Below, piece after piece: positions 13,412 through 14,570 of a stretch of 14,570 bases of DNA. Location: NCBI GenBank assembly GCA_038046485.1, contig JBBSWA010000079.1, positions 1-14,570 of the forward strand. The letters run 5' to 3'. The notes under the pieces are model-generated. The model saw only the letters and a list, made by a program, of their open reading frames with translations, searched no databases and was not told where the DNA came from. Within the stretch, counting starts at the first letter, position 1. The number at the start of each line of letters is the position of its first letter. Made by a program: the position numbers and the translations under genes. Source of the stretch: JBBSWA01 sp038046485 (GTDB lineage Archaea; Nanobdellota; Nanobdellia; Woesearchaeales; SM23-78).

Positions 13412-14512
13412 ATGGGTCTAGAAAATTTAGCTTTGGTGGATACAGCGAGTTTGCCGATTGTTCATGAGGGTGATGTGCATAGTGGTAAGGTTCGTGGGGT
13501 GTATTGGTTGCCGCATAAAAATGGGGATGATGTGGCTTTAAAATTCAATCTACCTTTTCATCCTTCGACTCAATTGGGTGTTATGGTTACGAGCGATCGT
13601 TTGTCAGCGTTTGATGTGATTTGGCAAGCGGAGGAAGGTCTAGCCGGTGTACCTGGAAAGGGTGCCGCGTTAAATGCAGTATCATTGCATTGGTTTAATC
13701 TGTTAAAACAGAGAGGGATTGTAGATCATCATGTATTGGTAGCCCCGCATCCCTTGGTTTGGATTGTTCAGCGAGCAGATCCGGTTATGGTGGAGGTAAT
13801 TGCTCGAGATTATATTACGGGGAGTATGTGGCGGGCCTATGAAGGTGGTCAGCGTGTGTTCAATGGAGTAACCCTTCCAGATGGGTTAAAGAAGGATGAG
13901 AAGTTGCCTAATTTGTTGTTGACGCCTACAACGAAAGGAACAATGAGGAGTATTCCAGGTGTTAAAGAAGAAGAAGATGCACCTGTTACAACAGATACTA
14001 TCTTAGCAAATTGGGAGCGTTTTGGTTATAAATCTAGAGATGATGTGGCTTTAGCAGACCAGTATTTAGCTACAAGCTTTGGAGTAATCAGCGCAGAATT
14101 AGCCCGAGCCAATCAACTGTTTGTGGATACAAAGTTTGAGTTCGGTTATGTTAGGCATCCTACAGCAGACGAATGGAAGATGGTAGTTATAGATGAAGTA
14201 GGTACTCCGGATTCCTCTCGTATATGGGGTGCAGCAGAATACGCAGCCGGAAGGACAGTAGAAAAATCCAAGGAGGGTTTCCGTCAGCGTCTATTAGCTA
14301 CTTTAGACAGAGATGTTTTGTTAAAGAGTGCGCGTATGGATGAACGTAGGAAGCTGGCAAGAACGCACCGGGTTTCAGTGGATGATTTCATGGATGTATC
14401 CAGAACCTATAAGGACATGGCTAGGACCATTACTGGACGAGATCTTCCAGAGATTCGTGATGCTCGTAGTGAGATCCTTGATGCGCTCACTCCATATGGT
14501 CTCATTAAGTAG
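13412..14512 (+). CDS. purC: SAICAR synthetase
   Basis: PurC ligates aspartate to CAIR with ATP, step 7, between PurE and PurB. Signatures are SGKVRGVY (24-31, the usual GKVRD(L/I)Y), TSDRLSAFDV (60-69), VEVIARDYITGSMW (127-140), LLTPTTKG (169-176), LFVDTKFEFG (236-245) and IDEVGTPDSSRIW (260-272). At 366 residues it is longer than the short bacterial form (about 240) and nearer the long form seen in eukaryotes and some bacteria. A strong GGAGG (13400-13404) overlapping the purA stop sits seven bases before the ATG. It is the last gene of the operon in this window; no further start with a Shine-Dalgarno follows in the 58 bases left, so the operon probably ends here. Confidence 0.95.
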   Translation: MGLENLALVDTASLPIVHEGDVHSGKVRGVYWLPHKNGDDVALKFNLPFHPSTQLGVMVTSDRLSAFDVIWQAEEGLAGVPGKGAALNAVSLHWFNLLKQRGIVDHHVLVAPHPLVWIVQRADPVMVEVIARDYITGSMWRAYEGGQRVFNGVTLPDGLKKDEKLPNLLLTPTTKGTMRSIPGVKEEEDAPVTTDTILANWERFGYKSRDDVALADQYLATSFGVISAELARANQLFVDTKFEFGYVRHPTADEWKMVVIDEVGTPDSSRIWGAAEYAAGRTVEKSKEGFRQRLLATLDRDVLLKSARMDERRKLARTHRVSVDDFMDVSRTYKDMARTITGRDLPEIRDARSEILDALTPYGLIK

Positions 14513-14513
14513 G

Positions 14514-14566
14514 AGTGAATAAGTCCGAAATTAGTTCTCACTTTTGGAGTATATAGGTTGTTTTTA
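14514..14566 (+). terminator. Possible weak terminator after purC
   Basis: Two short elements follow the purC stop: a five-base inverted repeat (AGTGA 14514-14518, TCACT 14538-14542) and a T-rich tract (TTGTTTTT, 14558-14565). Archaeal transcription often stops at T-runs. A TATA-like GTATATAG (14550-14557) could instead belong to a next gene beyond the window. The evidence is thin. Confidence 0.25.
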
Positions 14567-14570
14567 AAGT

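Overview
The window looks like chromosomal DNA from an archaeon. The main evidence is how its genes start. Five genes have an AT-rich TATA element (TTTATAAA or a close variant) centred about 24-28 bases upstream of the ATG. That is where an archaeal TATA box sits when transcription begins at the start codon, so these genes appear leaderless. Genes inside the long operon instead carry Shine-Dalgarno (SD) sequences of archaeal type (GAGGTG, GGAGG, GGGGGAT). Leaderless first genes with SD-led internal genes are typical of many archaea. The lineage cannot be fixed from sequence alone. Several purine enzymes are of bacterial type or unusually divergent, which would fit a small-genome (for example DPANN) lineage that acquired the pathway, but that is inference.

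Left part (1-5144): cell-surface glycan functions. On the minus strand, an RmlD-like sugar-nucleotide reductase (3442-2438) is followed by a very large multi-spanning membrane protein of the YfhO/GT-C kind that starts at 2375 and runs off the left edge. It covers bases 1-2375 without a stop and contains the start of a second membrane module, so it appears to be a tandem fusion. Divergently on the plus strand lie an NAD(P)-binding epimerase/dehydratase-like SDR (3493-4368) and a family 2 glycosyltransferase of the dolichyl-phosphate-sugar type (4413-5144). The two divergent genes at 3442 and 3493 appear to share one palindromic TATA box.

Middle (5145-5907): a lone ASCH-domain (PUA-like fold) gene at 5281-5709 with its own promoter, flanked by short non-coding stretches. 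One of these carries a 7-bp hairpin.

Right part (5908-14512): a tightly packed purine operon, purD-purN-purE-purB-guaB-purA-purC, with gaps or overlaps of only a few bases. It covers steps 2, 3, 6, 7 and 8 of IMP synthesis, both enzymes that turn IMP into AMP (PurA, PurB), and the first step toward GMP (GuaB). PurF, PurL/S/Q, PurM, the last two IMP steps and GuaA are not in the window. The promoter and ribosome-binding site upstream of purD point to an ACG start codon at 5908 rather than the first ATG at 5932. PurE is the most divergent member: it keeps the fold signatures and the active-site histidine, but it has altered loops and about 140 extra C-terminal residues.

No tRNA, rRNA, CRISPR array, insertion sequence or attachment site was recognised. 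No gene-free stretch exceeds 300 bases; the longest is 5710-5907.
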